Positions 53,245-63,335 are shown, counted from the first letter of the stretch. The stretch: 64,000 nt of DNA from Bacteroidales bacterium (GCA_030683155.1 JAUXMV010000016.1:62001-126000), one strand, 5' to 3'. The notes: generated by a model from the sequence alone, not told the origin. Made by a program: numbers and translations.

Positions 53245-55509
53245 ATGCATTTTAACAAATCAATAATAATATCAGCTGTTTTATTGCTGTTTGCTTCATT
53301 CTTGTTTGCACAAAATGAAACACAACAGCTAAAGCTTGTTTTAAGAAACAATGACATTGCGCTTAGCTTTGCCCACTATAATTATGGGAAACAAAAAGGC
53401 GTTGCTGATGAAAACGGCATAATTTTCATACAATTTTCAGAAGGAACAAAACTGGAAATATCGCATTTAAGTTCAGGATATCAATCTTTCGAGAGTGATC
53501 AGGTAAAGCAAGGCCTTGGATTGAAAAAACTTGTTGTAAAAGGCGATGGAAGTTTTAATCTTCAACCTGTTACAGTAATCGCCCTTCGTCATGCTATCAC
53601 TGAAAAACAGACAATGCAGGTAGGCACGAAGGAGTTGCTCGCGCATGATGCCGGCACTTTTTTGCAAATGAACCCTGCAGTTTCCGGAATCAGAAAAAGC
53701 GGATCTTCATCTGTTGATCCAGTAATGAGAGGTTTTAAATATGAGCAGCTGACCATTGTGACCGATGGAGCTTGCGGAGCAACAGCGGCATGTCCAAACA
53801 GGATGGATCCCCCATCAAGTCAGGTTTCACTGAATATGATGGAGAGGATTGAAATACTCAAAGGACCACATGCGCTTCGGTATGGAAATTCCTTTGGGGG
53901 CACAATACATTTCATAAGTCCCGAAACAAAATACGCTGACAAACTAACCCCATTGGCCCGTATTTCTGCAGGCTATGAAAGCAATGGCGGGATTATGCGC
54001 ACTGAAGCTATGGCCGGCTTAAGCAGCAAGAAGGTGAACTGGCAGCTGTTTGGCGCACTTTCACAAGGCAGTGATTACAAGGATGGCAACGGAAGTAAAG
54101 TTGCCGCTGATTTCTATCGCAACAGTATTGGAACCTCCATTACATCCAAAATTTCCGAAAATCAGGAGATGAAAATTACTGCCCAACATAATTTTGCAAA
54201 GGATGTTGATTTCCCTTCACTCCCAATGGATCTGAGATCGGATGACGCATGGCTTTTTAATGCACGACACAGCATCTCTTTCAAAGAAAATACCACCCGC
54301 AGCATAATCACAACAGCCTATGCAACTTTCGTGGATCATTTTATGGACAACGGCTTGAAAGAACTTGTCCCACGAACAGTAAACGCGGAAACACCAGCTA
54401 AAACAAGTAACATTGGAGGTCGCTCTGAAATCTTCATCGTCAAAGGTGCTGCAAAAATTTTTGCCGGTGTTGACGGACGCTTCGAAGAGGCTGAGGGGTC
54501 GCGTAAAAGAACATTTCTCCTCGGACCAATGGCAGGAAAAACATTTATCGACAACGCCTGGCAACATGGACAGATTACAAAAGCAAGCGTTTTCGGAGAG
54601 TACCAGCATGTAATTAGTGACTGGGCTTTCATTGTTGCCGCTCGTATGGAGTTAAATCAAGCCACTGTTAAAGATCCAACGCAGGAATTTCTCTCAGTAT
54701 ATGGCGAAACTAGCCCAAGCCAAATCAATCCTTCGCTCAGTGCTGGTGTTTCCCACTACTGGAACAGTCGTTTTTCGACTTCATTCTGGATTGGTCACAC
54801 GCAGAGAAGCGGAAGTCTGACTGAAAGATATATCAATTATTTTCCAGTAGGACTGGATGCGTTTGAGATGCTGGGAAATCCTGAAATCAAGCCTGAGAGC
54901 AACAATCAGATTGATCTAAACCTGCAATACAGGCATGAAAAAACAAGCTTAAGACTTAGCTTTTTCGGCGCTTTACTTCAGGATTTTATTTCAGCACGAA
55001 AAGACAGCAGTCTAAAGCCAAGGATAACCTCTTCTCCTGGTGTAAGGCAATTTGTTAATCTGGGAAATGCAATGATGACAGGCTTCGAACTGAGCTTTGG
55101 ACAAGCGCTTGCTGCAAATTTGCTTGCTGAATTGAATATGGCTTTTGTTTATGGCAAAGACCTGGATGCCAATGCACCATTACCTGAAATACCGCCACTT
55201 GACCTCAGATTTTCCATTTCAGGATGCTATTTTGATGGCAGGTTTAATCCGGTGTTAAGTCTGCGCTATGTCTCGGATCAAAACCGTATTTCAGAGGAGT
55301 TTGCTGAAAAGAAAACCCCTTCATTCATTTTAATGGATCTTGCAGCTGACTATCGATTCAACAAATCATTAAAGATTCGGGCCGGTGTTCAAAATCTCTT
55401 TGACGAAGCCTATTATGAGCATCTTAGCAGAGCTGTCAATGGAGTTACTGATCAACCTTTATACGCTCCGGGAAGAAATATTTACCTCTCTTTGAATTAT
55501 AGATTGTAA
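53245..55509 (+). CDS. TonB-dependent receptor, OprC/NosA-like copper type
   Basis: 754 residues from ATG 53245. Signal peptide to A22 (ASFLFAQ), a short N-terminal extension domain, plug domain (VMRGFKYEQLTIVTDGACGA and MMERIEILKGPHALRYGNSF), then a 22-strand-type barrel ending in NIYLSLNYRL with a terminal aromatic strand. The plug carries TAACPNRMDPPSSQ, a CxxxM motif (C183, M187), and an early barrel region carries HFM (H365, M367), an HxM motif. These are the motifs of the copper site in Pseudomonas OprC, so copper uptake is the best call. Confidence 0.85.
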   Translation: MHFNKSIIISAVLLLFASFLFAQNETQQLKLVLRNNDIALSFAHYNYGKQKGVADENGIIFIQFSEGTKLEISHLSSGYQSFESDQVKQGLGLKKLVVKGDGSFNLQPVTVIALRHAITEKQTMQVGTKELLAHDAGTFLQMNPAVSGIRKSGSSSVDPVMRGFKYEQLTIVTDGACGATAACPNRMDPPSSQVSLNMMERIEILKGPHALRYGNSFGGTIHFISPETKYADKLTPLARISAGYESNGGIMRTEAMAGLSSKKVNWQLFGALSQGSDYKDGNGSKVAADFYRNSIGTSITSKISENQEMKITAQHNFAKDVDFPSLPMDLRSDDAWLFNARHSISFKENTTRSIITTAYATFVDHFMDNGLKELVPRTVNAETPAKTSNIGGRSEIFIVKGAAKIFAGVDGRFEEAEGSRKRTFLLGPMAGKTFIDNAWQHGQITKASVFGEYQHVISDWAFIVAARMELNQATVKDPTQEFLSVYGETSPSQINPSLSAGVSHYWNSRFSTSFWIGHTQRSGSLTERYINYFPVGLDAFEMLGNPEIKPESNNQIDLNLQYRHEKTSLRLSFFGALLQDFISARKDSSLKPRITSSPGVRQFVNLGNAMMTGFELSFGQALAANLLAELNMAFVYGKDLDANAPLPEIPPLDLRFSISGCYFDGRFNPVLSLRYVSDQNRISEEFAEKKTPSFILMDLAADYRFNKSLKIRAGVQNLFDEAYYEHLSRAVNGVTDQPLYAPGRNIYLSLNYRL

Positions 55510-55865
55510 CTATTTGGATATTTCACGGCTTTGTTAAAGGTGTCTTTAGGAAAGATAATTTATCTGTTATGTTGTTGTTTTCAATTATTGAAAACGCTTT
55601 CAATAACAACCGGGAAAGCTTTTGAAACCTCTGACATAATAGCGTAAATGCGAGAAATAAATTTATTGAGGTTTACCCGACAATGAGATTTTGACACTCC
55701 TTGTCGGGTACCTTTTTAAAAATTATGCCACGAGCAACTGTGATATAAAAAAGTGATTATAAAAAACATCTTACTTTTTCATTCAAGTCGATATCTGGGA
55801 GACAAAAACAGCTTTTAATCAACCTACTATAATTCATCCGTTTCTATTAGAGGAAATATACCAAC
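55510..55865. other. Convergent intergenic region
   Basis: About 355 bp between the receptor and the GH97 gene, which face each other. It holds the hairpin listed at 55675-55715; nothing else identified. Confidence 0.45.
55675..55715 (+). terminator. Probable terminator downstream of the receptor
   Basis: ACCCGACAA (55675-55683) pairs with TTGTCGGGT (55701-55709), followed by ACCTTTTT. It is 165 nt past the receptor stop. Confidence 0.5.
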
Positions 55866-57842
55866 TTATTTCGCTTTTAAAATCGCAGCAAAACCACCAC
55901 CTGATTTCATATCTATCAGAAGTTTATCGTTTTTGGCCAGAGATGTTTTCAATTGTTTATAATCCTGAGCATGTCGATTCGCATTGATTCCATCCTGCAT
56001 AATTGTGGCATCATAACTACCTGAAATGAAATCCAGGTCAATTTCAAAACTACGTGATGTCCAGTCAGTCATGGCACCAATATACCAATCTGTTCCTTTT
56101 CGACGCGCTACAACAAGGTATTCTCCAATTTTTGCTTCAAGCACTTTTGTTTCATCCCATGTAACAGGTATCTGTGTAATGAAATCGACACTTTCCTGCT
56201 CCTTCAGATAGTTGGAAGGCGACTCGCAAAGCATCTGAAGCGGCGCCTCATAAATAACATACATCGCCAGCTGATGACAGCGTGTTCCCTGACTCATCGG
56301 CCTGCTCCAATTTACAGCAAAATCGTCTTTACCGGCATTAATCATGGAGCCGGGTGTATAATCCATTGGACCTGCAGCCATTCTTATGAAAGGGATAATC
56401 AGGTTGTGCGCCGGCGTGATCTGATCAGTCCATTTATTGTTTTCAGCCCCTCTGACTCCTTCGAAATTAAGGACATTTGGATATGTTCTTTGTAAACCTG
56501 CAGGCTTGAAGGCTCCATGGAAATCCACTAAAAGTTCAAATTTTGCAGCCTCCTTTGCAATGGCTTCATAAGAACTGACCATTGCCTGATCCGAACGTTG
56601 CATAAAATCAACTTTGATACCTCTCGCCCCCCAGGATTTATAAGTCGATAAAATCTCTGTCATATTCTCATTCAATGGTTTCCACAAAACCCACAAAATA
56701 ATTCCGACACCTTTGTTTTCGGCATAACTGATAAGGTTTTTCACATCCATATCCGGATTAAAGCCGAGGATTTCCGTTGTGCTTTTTGTCCAGCCTTCGT
56801 CGAGAATTACATATTCAATGCTGTTGGCTGAAGCAAAATCGATATAATACTTATAAGTTTCTGTATTCAGGCCTGAAAGAAAGTCAACACCAAAAATATT
56901 GTTGTCGTTGTACCAGTCCCAAGCAACTTTTCCAGGTTTGATCCAGGCGATATCCTCCAGCACATTAGGCCTTGCCAGTTGATATGCTAAGTTACTTTCA
57001 ATGAGAACTTTGTCATCGTTTCCAACAATAAATACACGCCATGGATATTCAAAAGAGCCATCCACAACAGCAATATATTCAGCTGTTTTGGCAATAATCT
57101 CATTTCTGTCGGTCCCTCTTATTGTGTCGGGCAATGCTTCTAAGACAAAATGCGGGAAAATGGCCTGAAGTTTCTGAGTTTCATTCACTTCGATAAACAT
57201 ATTCGGATAATCATGTAAGGCTGTTTCTGTTAAAAGAACTTTTGCCCCTTTAGCAGTTTCAAACAACACCGGCAAACTGCAGAAACTTCCTTTTTCAAGT
57301 TCATTAATTCCTGCATGAAGGTAGTTACGTTCATTGTGTGAATACATCGATTCTTCTTCAGGAAAATATGTTTTCGTACCATCAGGGAATGTCAGTTGAA
57401 GTATTTCGCTTTGAACCGTCTTTGAAATATCCAGGTAATCAATGAAACGATAGGCCAATCCATCATTGTAAAGCCGGAACTGAATTTCAAAACCTTCGCC
57501 TGTTTGCAGCTCAAGTGTATTATAATGATCAATGATCAGTGCATTTTTATAAGGTATTTCCGGCCGGATAATCTCCTTTACTGCATGCGTTTTTTGATTC
57601 GTAATCGCATCGGAACCGGCCACGCGCCCGTCATCCATGGTCATTGAAACGGCTGTGCTACTGATTACTTCCTCCTCTTCCAACAAAAGCTGCCAAACAA
57701 AACCATTTTCATGCTTAACAAACAGCCTTAATTTCCCGTCAAGGGAGCTGAGTTGAAAATCCTGTGCCTTTGATGTAAAATGAAAAGAAAATAGAAGTAG
57801 AAGAAAAACCTTTCCGACTGATTTAAAGTAGTTTGAATACAT
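55866..57842 (-). CDS. Glycoside hydrolase family 97 (alpha-glucosidase/alpha-galactosidase type)
   Basis: 658 residues with a signal peptide ending TSKAQ. The N-terminal beta-super-sandwich (about 25-285) is followed by a TIM barrel with AWDWYNDN, YVILDEGW, GIKVDFMQRSD and YPNVLNFEGVRGAENNKW, and a C-terminal beta domain. These are GH97 signatures. The family has inverting alpha-glucosidases (SusB type) and retaining alpha-galactosidases; I cannot place this one surely, though VDFM with an aspartate in the nucleophile position is compatible with the retaining branch. It is adjacent to a pullulanase, which favours alpha-glucan breakdown. Confidence 0.88.
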   Translation of the reverse strand: MYSNYFKSVGKVFLLLLFSFHFTSKAQDFQLSSLDGKLRLFVKHENGFVWQLLLEEEEVISSTAVSMTMDDGRVAGSDAITNQKTHAVKEIIRPEIPYKNALIIDHYNTLELQTGEGFEIQFRLYNDGLAYRFIDYLDISKTVQSEILQLTFPDGTKTYFPEEESMYSHNERNYLHAGINELEKGSFCSLPVLFETAKGAKVLLTETALHDYPNMFIEVNETQKLQAIFPHFVLEALPDTIRGTDRNEIIAKTAEYIAVVDGSFEYPWRVFIVGNDDKVLIESNLAYQLARPNVLEDIAWIKPGKVAWDWYNDNNIFGVDFLSGLNTETYKYYIDFASANSIEYVILDEGWTKSTTEILGFNPDMDVKNLISYAENKGVGIILWVLWKPLNENMTEILSTYKSWGARGIKVDFMQRSDQAMVSSYEAIAKEAAKFELLVDFHGAFKPAGLQRTYPNVLNFEGVRGAENNKWTDQITPAHNLIIPFIRMAAGPMDYTPGSMINAGKDDFAVNWSRPMSQGTRCHQLAMYVIYEAPLQMLCESPSNYLKEQESVDFITQIPVTWDETKVLEAKIGEYLVVARRKGTDWYIGAMTDWTSRSFEIDLDFISGSYDATIMQDGINANRHAQDYKQLKTSLAKNDKLLIDMKSGGGFAAILKAK

Positions 57843-57889
57843 ATTTGCTTGTTTTAAAATATCAAAATGAAATTTGACTGACTATCATT

Positions 57890-57897
57890 CAAAGTTA
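57890..57897 (-). promoter_or_regulatory. Possible -7 box of the GH97 gene
   Basis: On the minus strand TAACTTTG matches TAnnTTTG, about 48 nt before the GH97 start codon. The -33 element is weak. Confidence 0.35.
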
Positions 57898-57981
57898 TTG
57901 AAAAAGACTTAAGCACAGAAAAGGTTAAAAGGATACTGAAAAACAATCTTCCCAGAAACAGCTTCAAAAAAGAGTATGTTT

Positions 57982-60009
57982 CTAAACACTTTCTTTATCT
58001 ACCAAAACTAACATCGACCTTTTCGGGACTTTTGTTTTTTCTTTTTGAGTGCTGTCAAAACCTTTAACTGTTGAACCCTTATCTTCGATGGAATACTTTG
58101 TTGCAATGATAACCCACTCTCCCTCTGGCAGATCCACATCAACATCCACTGAATCTGCGTTATAAAACACAATAATTTCTTTCCATTTATCACCGTTGGC
58201 ATTGCCTGAAATCTGATAACCGACTAAAAGTGATTCGTCGGTTTCAAAGAATCGCAAATGCTTTTGTATCATCTCAGTTGTGGGCATTCGAAAGGCCGGA
58301 TGATTTTTACGCAACTGAATCAGTTTTCTGTAATAATCAAATACATCGTAATACAAATGCTTGTTGTGCCAAACAAGCTGATTGATTGAGTCAGGCAGGT
58401 TGTAACTGTTATGTTCATTAAATTTTGTGCGGACAAGCTCTTCGCCGGCATGCAAAAGCGGGACACCCTGTGAAGTTAAAACGATGGCATTGGCAAGTTT
58501 CTGAAGGTCGAGCTTGTCGGCTTTGCTGCATCCAATGCATGTGTTTACAATTCTATCCCACAGGCATGGATTGTCATGACAAGTAACGTAAGTGATTGTT
58601 TGTAAAGGGTTATCAGCATAAGATGCCGTAGAATAATTCACTTTTTTGTAATCAATCTGCGGATGCATGGTTGATGCTACAACACCAAATTTTATACTTT
58701 CTTCAAGGTCTTTTTTTCCTGCCATAAAACCAGAACCTTTATCATCCCACCAAGGTCCTCTGATACCATCTCTGATATCATCGCTGAAAACGGCCACACC
58801 ATTCAGGCGGCTTGCATGCGATTTCAGTGCCCTTTCTTTCTCCGGCAAAGGACTATCAGCGGCAGTCCAGCCTTCGCCATAGAGAAAAATAGTTGAATCG
58901 ATTGCAAGCAATTCCTTTCGTATGAGATTCATGGTTTCAATGTCGTGAAGTCCCATCAGGTCGAACCTGAAACCATCAATATGATACTCATTAACCCAGT
59001 ATTTCAAGGACTCCAGCATGAATTTACGCATCATGGGCTTCTCTGATGCTGTTTCATTGCCGCATGCAGAACCATCGCTGAAAGTTCCATCCGGCCTCAT
59101 CCGGAAATAATAACCCGGTACAAGATTTTCAAAAGATGACTTTCCTGCATCAAACATGTGATTATAAACCACATCCATAATGACTCTTATTCCATTTTTG
59201 TGAAGTGCCTGAACCATCTGTTTGAACTCAGAAATACGAACGTTGCCGTCGAACGGATTTGTTGAATACGAACCCTCAGGCACATTGAAATTCTTTGGGT
59301 CATAACCCCAGTTGAACTGGTTTTTCTCAAGACGGCTTTCATCAATTGTTGCAAAATCAAAAACAGGAAGCAGATGCACATGGGTTATTCCAAGTTCTAC
59401 AAGATGATCAATACCAGTCTTTTGACCTTCCGGACTGCGTGTACTTTCCTCTGTAAATGCCAAAAACTTTCCTGTATGATTAATGCCCGAGCTTGGATGC
59501 ACTGAAAAATCTCTCACATGAATTTCCCAGAGAACAATATCTGCATAACTTTTTAGTGGAGGACGCAAAGTGTGCTCCCAATCAGGCGGATTCGTTGCAG
59601 ACAAGTCAACGATCATTCCTCTGTCTCCGTTCACTCCAACAGCTTTGGCATAAGGATCTGGAACTTCCAGTAAAAATTTATTACCGATTTTTACCTGATA
59701 GGTGTAATATTTATTCTTCCAGTCGCCATTGAGTTCGAATATCCAGGTGCCTTTTAGGTCTTTCTCCATTTGATACACATCAAGCATCTCGCCGGCATGG
59801 CCTGCGCTGTAAATTCTGAGTTTTACGCTTTCTGCTGTTGGTGACCAGACACGAAAACTGGTTTTTTGTGTAGCGTAATGAACCCCTAAATCTTCTCCTT
59901 CATAGAACGGGTAAATGATTGGATTTTCTTTTTTGGTGGTCGGGTTGTCACCCGCAATGTTCAGGCTAAACATAGCGGTCAGAATGATTAAAAAATAGTT
60001 TCCTGTCAT
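57982..60009 (-). CDS. pulA: Type I pullulanase (GH13), secreted
   Basis: 675 residues. Signal peptide about 1-20; CBM48-like domain (40-135); GH13 barrel with the pullulanase signature FNWGYDP (232-238; usually YNWGYDP), VIMDVVYNH, nucleophile D350 in DGFRFD, acid/base E379 in YGEGW, and CHDN. It cuts alpha-1,6 branch points in pullulan, starch or glycogen. It lacks the N-terminal CBM41 modules of larger enzymes. Located 139 nt upstream of the GH97 gene in the same direction; together they could turn branched alpha-glucan into glucose outside the cytoplasm. No SusC/SusD pair is in the window. Confidence 0.9.
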   Translation of the reverse strand: MTGNYFLIILTAMFSLNIAGDNPTTKKENPIIYPFYEGEDLGVHYATQKTSFRVWSPTAESVKLRIYSAGHAGEMLDVYQMEKDLKGTWIFELNGDWKNKYYTYQVKIGNKFLLEVPDPYAKAVGVNGDRGMIVDLSATNPPDWEHTLRPPLKSYADIVLWEIHVRDFSVHPSSGINHTGKFLAFTEESTRSPEGQKTGIDHLVELGITHVHLLPVFDFATIDESRLEKNQFNWGYDPKNFNVPEGSYSTNPFDGNVRISEFKQMVQALHKNGIRVIMDVVYNHMFDAGKSSFENLVPGYYFRMRPDGTFSDGSACGNETASEKPMMRKFMLESLKYWVNEYHIDGFRFDLMGLHDIETMNLIRKELLAIDSTIFLYGEGWTAADSPLPEKERALKSHASRLNGVAVFSDDIRDGIRGPWWDDKGSGFMAGKKDLEESIKFGVVASTMHPQIDYKKVNYSTASYADNPLQTITYVTCHDNPCLWDRIVNTCIGCSKADKLDLQKLANAIVLTSQGVPLLHAGEELVRTKFNEHNSYNLPDSINQLVWHNKHLYYDVFDYYRKLIQLRKNHPAFRMPTTEMIQKHLRFFETDESLLVGYQISGNANGDKWKEIIVFYNADSVDVDVDLPEGEWVIIATKYSIEDKGSTVKGFDSTQKEKTKVPKRSMLVLVDKESV

Positions 60010-60256
60010 TTTGAATTTGATTTAGCATTGTGTAAAAATGGAATGTAAAGATAAAAGGATAAATCAGAGCGCTATATAGTTTTCATCGAAAAATTTCGGC
60101 TGTGCTCATTTGTCAGCCAGAAGAAATGAATAATTGATTTTTTTTTGTCCATATGAAGTCAGTCACCAAATCATGTCTGCAAAAGAAAAGCTCAAATTCA
60201 CAAATCCGATTGCTTTCAACCGTAATTCAGATGAACTGATTAACAGGAAATAGCCG

Positions 60257-60264
60257 TACTTTTG
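60257..60264 (+). promoter_or_regulatory. -7 box directly before the helicase start
   Basis: TACTTTTG is an exact TAnnTTTG match ending 4 nt before the ATG at 60269. If used, transcription would start at or just inside the start codon, giving a leaderless message. Confidence 0.35.
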
Positions 60265-60268
60265 TGGC

Positions 60269-61579
60269 ATGACAAGTAGCATCAAAAACCAAAAAGGCAT
60301 TCTGGAAAAGCTAAGCATTGAAAAACTCAATGATATGCAGCTGGAAGCACGTTCAGCCATTCATTCCAGTTCCGATGTCGTATTGCTTTCACCGACGGGA
60401 ACCGGCAAAACACTGGCGTATTTATTACCGATAGTCTCTGAACTTGACCGCGCATGCACCGAAGTTCAGGTGCTTATAGTAGTGCCTTCACGGGAGCTTG
60501 CCATTCAGATTGAGCAGGTTACACGCGAAATGGGTGCAGGTTTGAAAGCAAATGCAGTATATGGTGGAAGGGCTTTTTCAAAAGACAAGACTGAGCTGAA
60601 ACACCGGCCTGCAATACTCATCGGCACGCCCGGCAGAATTGCAGATCATTTGCGCAACGATACTTTTCCAACGCATAAAATTAGCAGGCTCGTTCTTGAC
60701 GAGTTCGACAAATCGCTCGAAGTGGGTTTTGAAGCCGAAATGAAAGAAATCGTCGAAGCACTTCCTTCAGTGAAAAAACGCTTGCTTACATCTGCAACTT
60801 TCGAGGTTCAGGTTCCTGCTTTTGTCGGACTTGAAAACCCAAAAATTGTCGATTATCTAAAAGATGAACCAACACAGCTCACCGTAAAAACCATCATCTC
60901 TCCCACTAAAAATAAGCTGGAAACGCTTGTGAAACTGATCAGTCATATAGGAAACCATCAGGGAATTATTTTCTGCAATTTCAAAGATACCATACAGGAA
61001 GTCAGCGACTTCCTTACAGAGCATCACATAAGTCACGGTTGCTTTTTTGGCGGGATGGAGCAAAAAGACAGAGAAAGAGCGCTTATAAAATTCCGCAATG
61101 GAACACATACTATCATCATTGCTACAGACCTGGCTTCACGTGGACTTGATATACCAGAGATAAAATTCATTATCCACTATCAGCTTCCCAACCGAAGTCA
61201 TGAGTTTATCCACAGAAACGGCCGCACAGCGCGGATGTTCAGTGATGGAACTGCCTATGTGATCAAATATGAAAAGGAGAACCTCCCCTACTTCATTGAA
61301 AATTCAACCATCGAAAAACTCAGCAAAGCCCCTGTGCCTCCGCCTTCAATGTGGACTACACTTTTCATTTCGGGCGGCAGAAAAGATAAAATTTCGAAAA
61401 GCGATATTGCAGGACTTTTCTTCAAACAAGGACTGCTCAGCAAAGAAGAACTGGGAAATATCGAAATAAAACTGGATTGTGCTTTTGTTTCGGTGAATGT
61501 GACAAAGGCAGAAAAGCTAATTCAATCGCTTGACAACTCGAAATTGAAAAATAAAAAAGTCAGAATTACTGAAATTTAA
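60269..61579 (+). CDS. DEAD-box RNA helicase
   Basis: 436 residues. Q motif LNDMQ (20-24 region), motif I SPTGTGKT (41-48), motif Ia PSRELA, Ib GTPGR, motif II DEFD (phenylalanine in place of alanine), motif III TSAT, motif IV IIFCNFK, motif V ATDLASRGLDIPE and motif VI HRNGRTAR. A C-terminal extension of about 80 residues (SKSDIAGLFFKQGLLSKEEL) has the shape of a DbpA-type RNA-binding domain, so ribosome assembly is plausible. Confidence 0.88.
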   Translation: MTSSIKNQKGILEKLSIEKLNDMQLEARSAIHSSSDVVLLSPTGTGKTLAYLLPIVSELDRACTEVQVLIVVPSRELAIQIEQVTREMGAGLKANAVYGGRAFSKDKTELKHRPAILIGTPGRIADHLRNDTFPTHKISRLVLDEFDKSLEVGFEAEMKEIVEALPSVKKRLLTSATFEVQVPAFVGLENPKIVDYLKDEPTQLTVKTIISPTKNKLETLVKLISHIGNHQGIIFCNFKDTIQEVSDFLTEHHISHGCFFGGMEQKDRERALIKFRNGTHTIIIATDLASRGLDIPEIKFIIHYQLPNRSHEFIHRNGRTARMFSDGTAYVIKYEKENLPYFIENSTIEKLSKAPVPPPSMWTTLFISGGRKDKISKSDIAGLFFKQGLLSKEELGNIEIKLDCAFVSVNVTKAEKLIQSLDNSKLKNKKVRITEI

Positions 61580-61643
61580 AATGGAAAACGCTTTAGTAAA
61601 ATGAAACTGAACCAGATTTCATTTCAATAAAACAAAGATGTAA

Positions 61644-62249
61644 ATGAAAAGCCCATTGGTATTGCCTTCCGCAGAAACTGAAGACAAAGATTTTCAAAAT
61701 CTCATTCTCTTTTTTAATGAGACTTTGGGATTCTGTCCGAACAGCGTAAAAACAATGTATCATCGCCCCCAGATTGCATACGCCTTTATTGCTCTCAATA
61801 AGGCAGTTATGGAAAATAAAGGAAGGGTGACAAGCGCTTTAAAAAGATTAATTGGTTATATCAGCAGCAATGTGGCGGGCTGCAGATACTGTCAGGCACA
61901 CACAATAAAAGCTGCTGAAAGGTATGGTGCCGGTGCAGAAAAGATGGAAAATATATGGGAATTCAGAACACATCAAGCCTTTAGTGAAGCCGAAAGGGCC
62001 GCGCTGGAATTTGCTTTTGCAAGTTCAACAATACCGAATACCGTTGATGACACAATAGCAGAAAACCTAAGAAAATATTGGAATGAAGGCGAAATCGTCG
62101 AGATGCTTGGTGTGATAGCCCTTTTTGGTTTTCTGAACAGATGGAACGATTCGATGGGAACAGAAATTGAAGGCGGAGCCATTGAGTCAGGTGAAAAATA
62201 TCTTGTGAAGCAAGGATGGACGACAGGAAAACACAAATATGACCAATAA
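61644..62249 (+). CDS. Carboxymuconolactone decarboxylase-family (AhpD-like) protein
   Basis: 201 residues. The core helix SSNVAGCRYCQAHTIKAAER contains CxxCxxH (C80, C83, H86), the redox-active motif of AhpD-type peroxidase-like proteins in this family. Length and the closing NRWNDSMGTEIE segment fit the larger members. Probably cytoplasmic; role in peroxide or alkyl-hydroperoxide defence is a family-level inference. Confidence 0.82.
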   Translation: MKSPLVLPSAETEDKDFQNLILFFNETLGFCPNSVKTMYHRPQIAYAFIALNKAVMENKGRVTSALKRLIGYISSNVAGCRYCQAHTIKAAERYGAGAEKMENIWEFRTHQAFSEAERAALEFAFASSTIPNTVDDTIAENLRKYWNEGEIVEMLGVIALFGFLNRWNDSMGTEIEGGAIESGEKYLVKQGWTTGKHKYDQ

Positions 62250-62288
62250 CTAATTGTTGAAAACATTTCTTCAAAACTACTATCGAAT

Positions 62289-63335
62289 ATGGAAGAGAAA
62301 ACAACAAAACTTCAGGGAATTTTAGACAAAGCTGTTGACAACAAAAAAGTCTTTGGCACCTCATTCTGTTTAAAATATAAAGATGAATTTTGGTCAGGAG
62401 CAAGTGGTAATCTTAATCCTGAAAGTCAGTTTTTTATCGCAAGCACCTCAAAACTATATGTAACGGCCATTATTTTGCATCTGAAATCAAAAGGCTTGTT
62501 AGACCTTGAAAATAAAATTGCAGATTTCCTTGGAAACGACATCCTGGATAGACTGATTGTCATAAACGGAAAAGACTATTCAAAAGAACTAACAATCAGG
62601 CATCTTCTTTCTCATACCTCAGGCCTTCCGGATTACTTTCAACAAAAAGATCAATTTGGACAAAGCCTTGAAAAAGATATACTGAGCGGAAATGATCAGT
62701 ATTTTTCTTTTGAGAAAATCATTGAACACACAAAAAAATTGAAGCCTTTGTTTATCCCCGGCACCAAAAACAAAGCCTATTACTCAGATTCCAACTTTCA
62801 ACTACTCGGCAGAATCATTGAAGTTATCACACAAAAAACCATTTCAGAAAATTTTGAAACACTTATTTTTGAACCTGTTAGCCTGACTAAAACCTATTTG
62901 TATAGCGACATCACAGACAACAGACCTGCCTCTCTTTATTATAAAGAAAAGGAACTATTTGTCCCCAAAATTATGTCTTCGTTCACTTCCGATGGTGGCA
63001 TTGTTTCAACAGCAGCTGAGATGATGCTGTTTCTGGAGGCATTCTTTAATGGAACCTATTTTCCAAAATCATACCTGGACGGACTGAAAACCTGGAACAG
63101 AATCTTCTTTCCAATGCAGTCGGGGACAGGAATACACAGGTTTAAACTCCTCTGGGTTTTCAATCCTTTTGGCACTATACCAGCGCTCATTGGGCATTCA
63201 GGCCTGTCCGGCGCAGTGGCATTTCACAGCCCTGAAAAAGATTTGTTTGTTACGGGAACTGTAAATCAGATTGCTTTTCCAGACACTTCATTCAGATTGA
63301 TGATAAAACTTATTCAAAAAACATTGCAAACCTGA
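62289..63335 (+). CDS. Serine hydrolase, beta-lactamase/class C family
   Basis: 348 residues without a signal peptide. The nucleophile motif is STSK (S52-K55); the second motif reads YSD (165-167) where YxN is usual; the third is GHSG near residue 300. The family includes esterases, peptidases and class C beta-lactamases. Lack of an export signal and the YSD variant argue against a true beta-lactamase. It starts 39 nt after the AhpD-like gene. Confidence 0.8.
   Translation: MEEKTTKLQGILDKAVDNKKVFGTSFCLKYKDEFWSGASGNLNPESQFFIASTSKLYVTAIILHLKSKGLLDLENKIADFLGNDILDRLIVINGKDYSKELTIRHLLSHTSGLPDYFQQKDQFGQSLEKDILSGNDQYFSFEKIIEHTKKLKPLFIPGTKNKAYYSDSNFQLLGRIIEVITQKTISENFETLIFEPVSLTKTYLYSDITDNRPASLYYKEKELFVPKIMSSFTSDGGIVSTAAEMMLFLEAFFNGTYFPKSYLDGLKTWNRIFFPMQSGTGIHRFKLLWVFNPFGTIPALIGHSGLSGAVAFHSPEKDLFVTGTVNQIAFPDTSFRLMIKLIQKTLQT

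Noticed and set aside
62289-63335. Antibiotic-resistance beta-lactamase
   Set aside because: Has SxxK but YSD in place of YxN, no signal peptide, and no resistance-gene context; serine hydrolase is the safer call.
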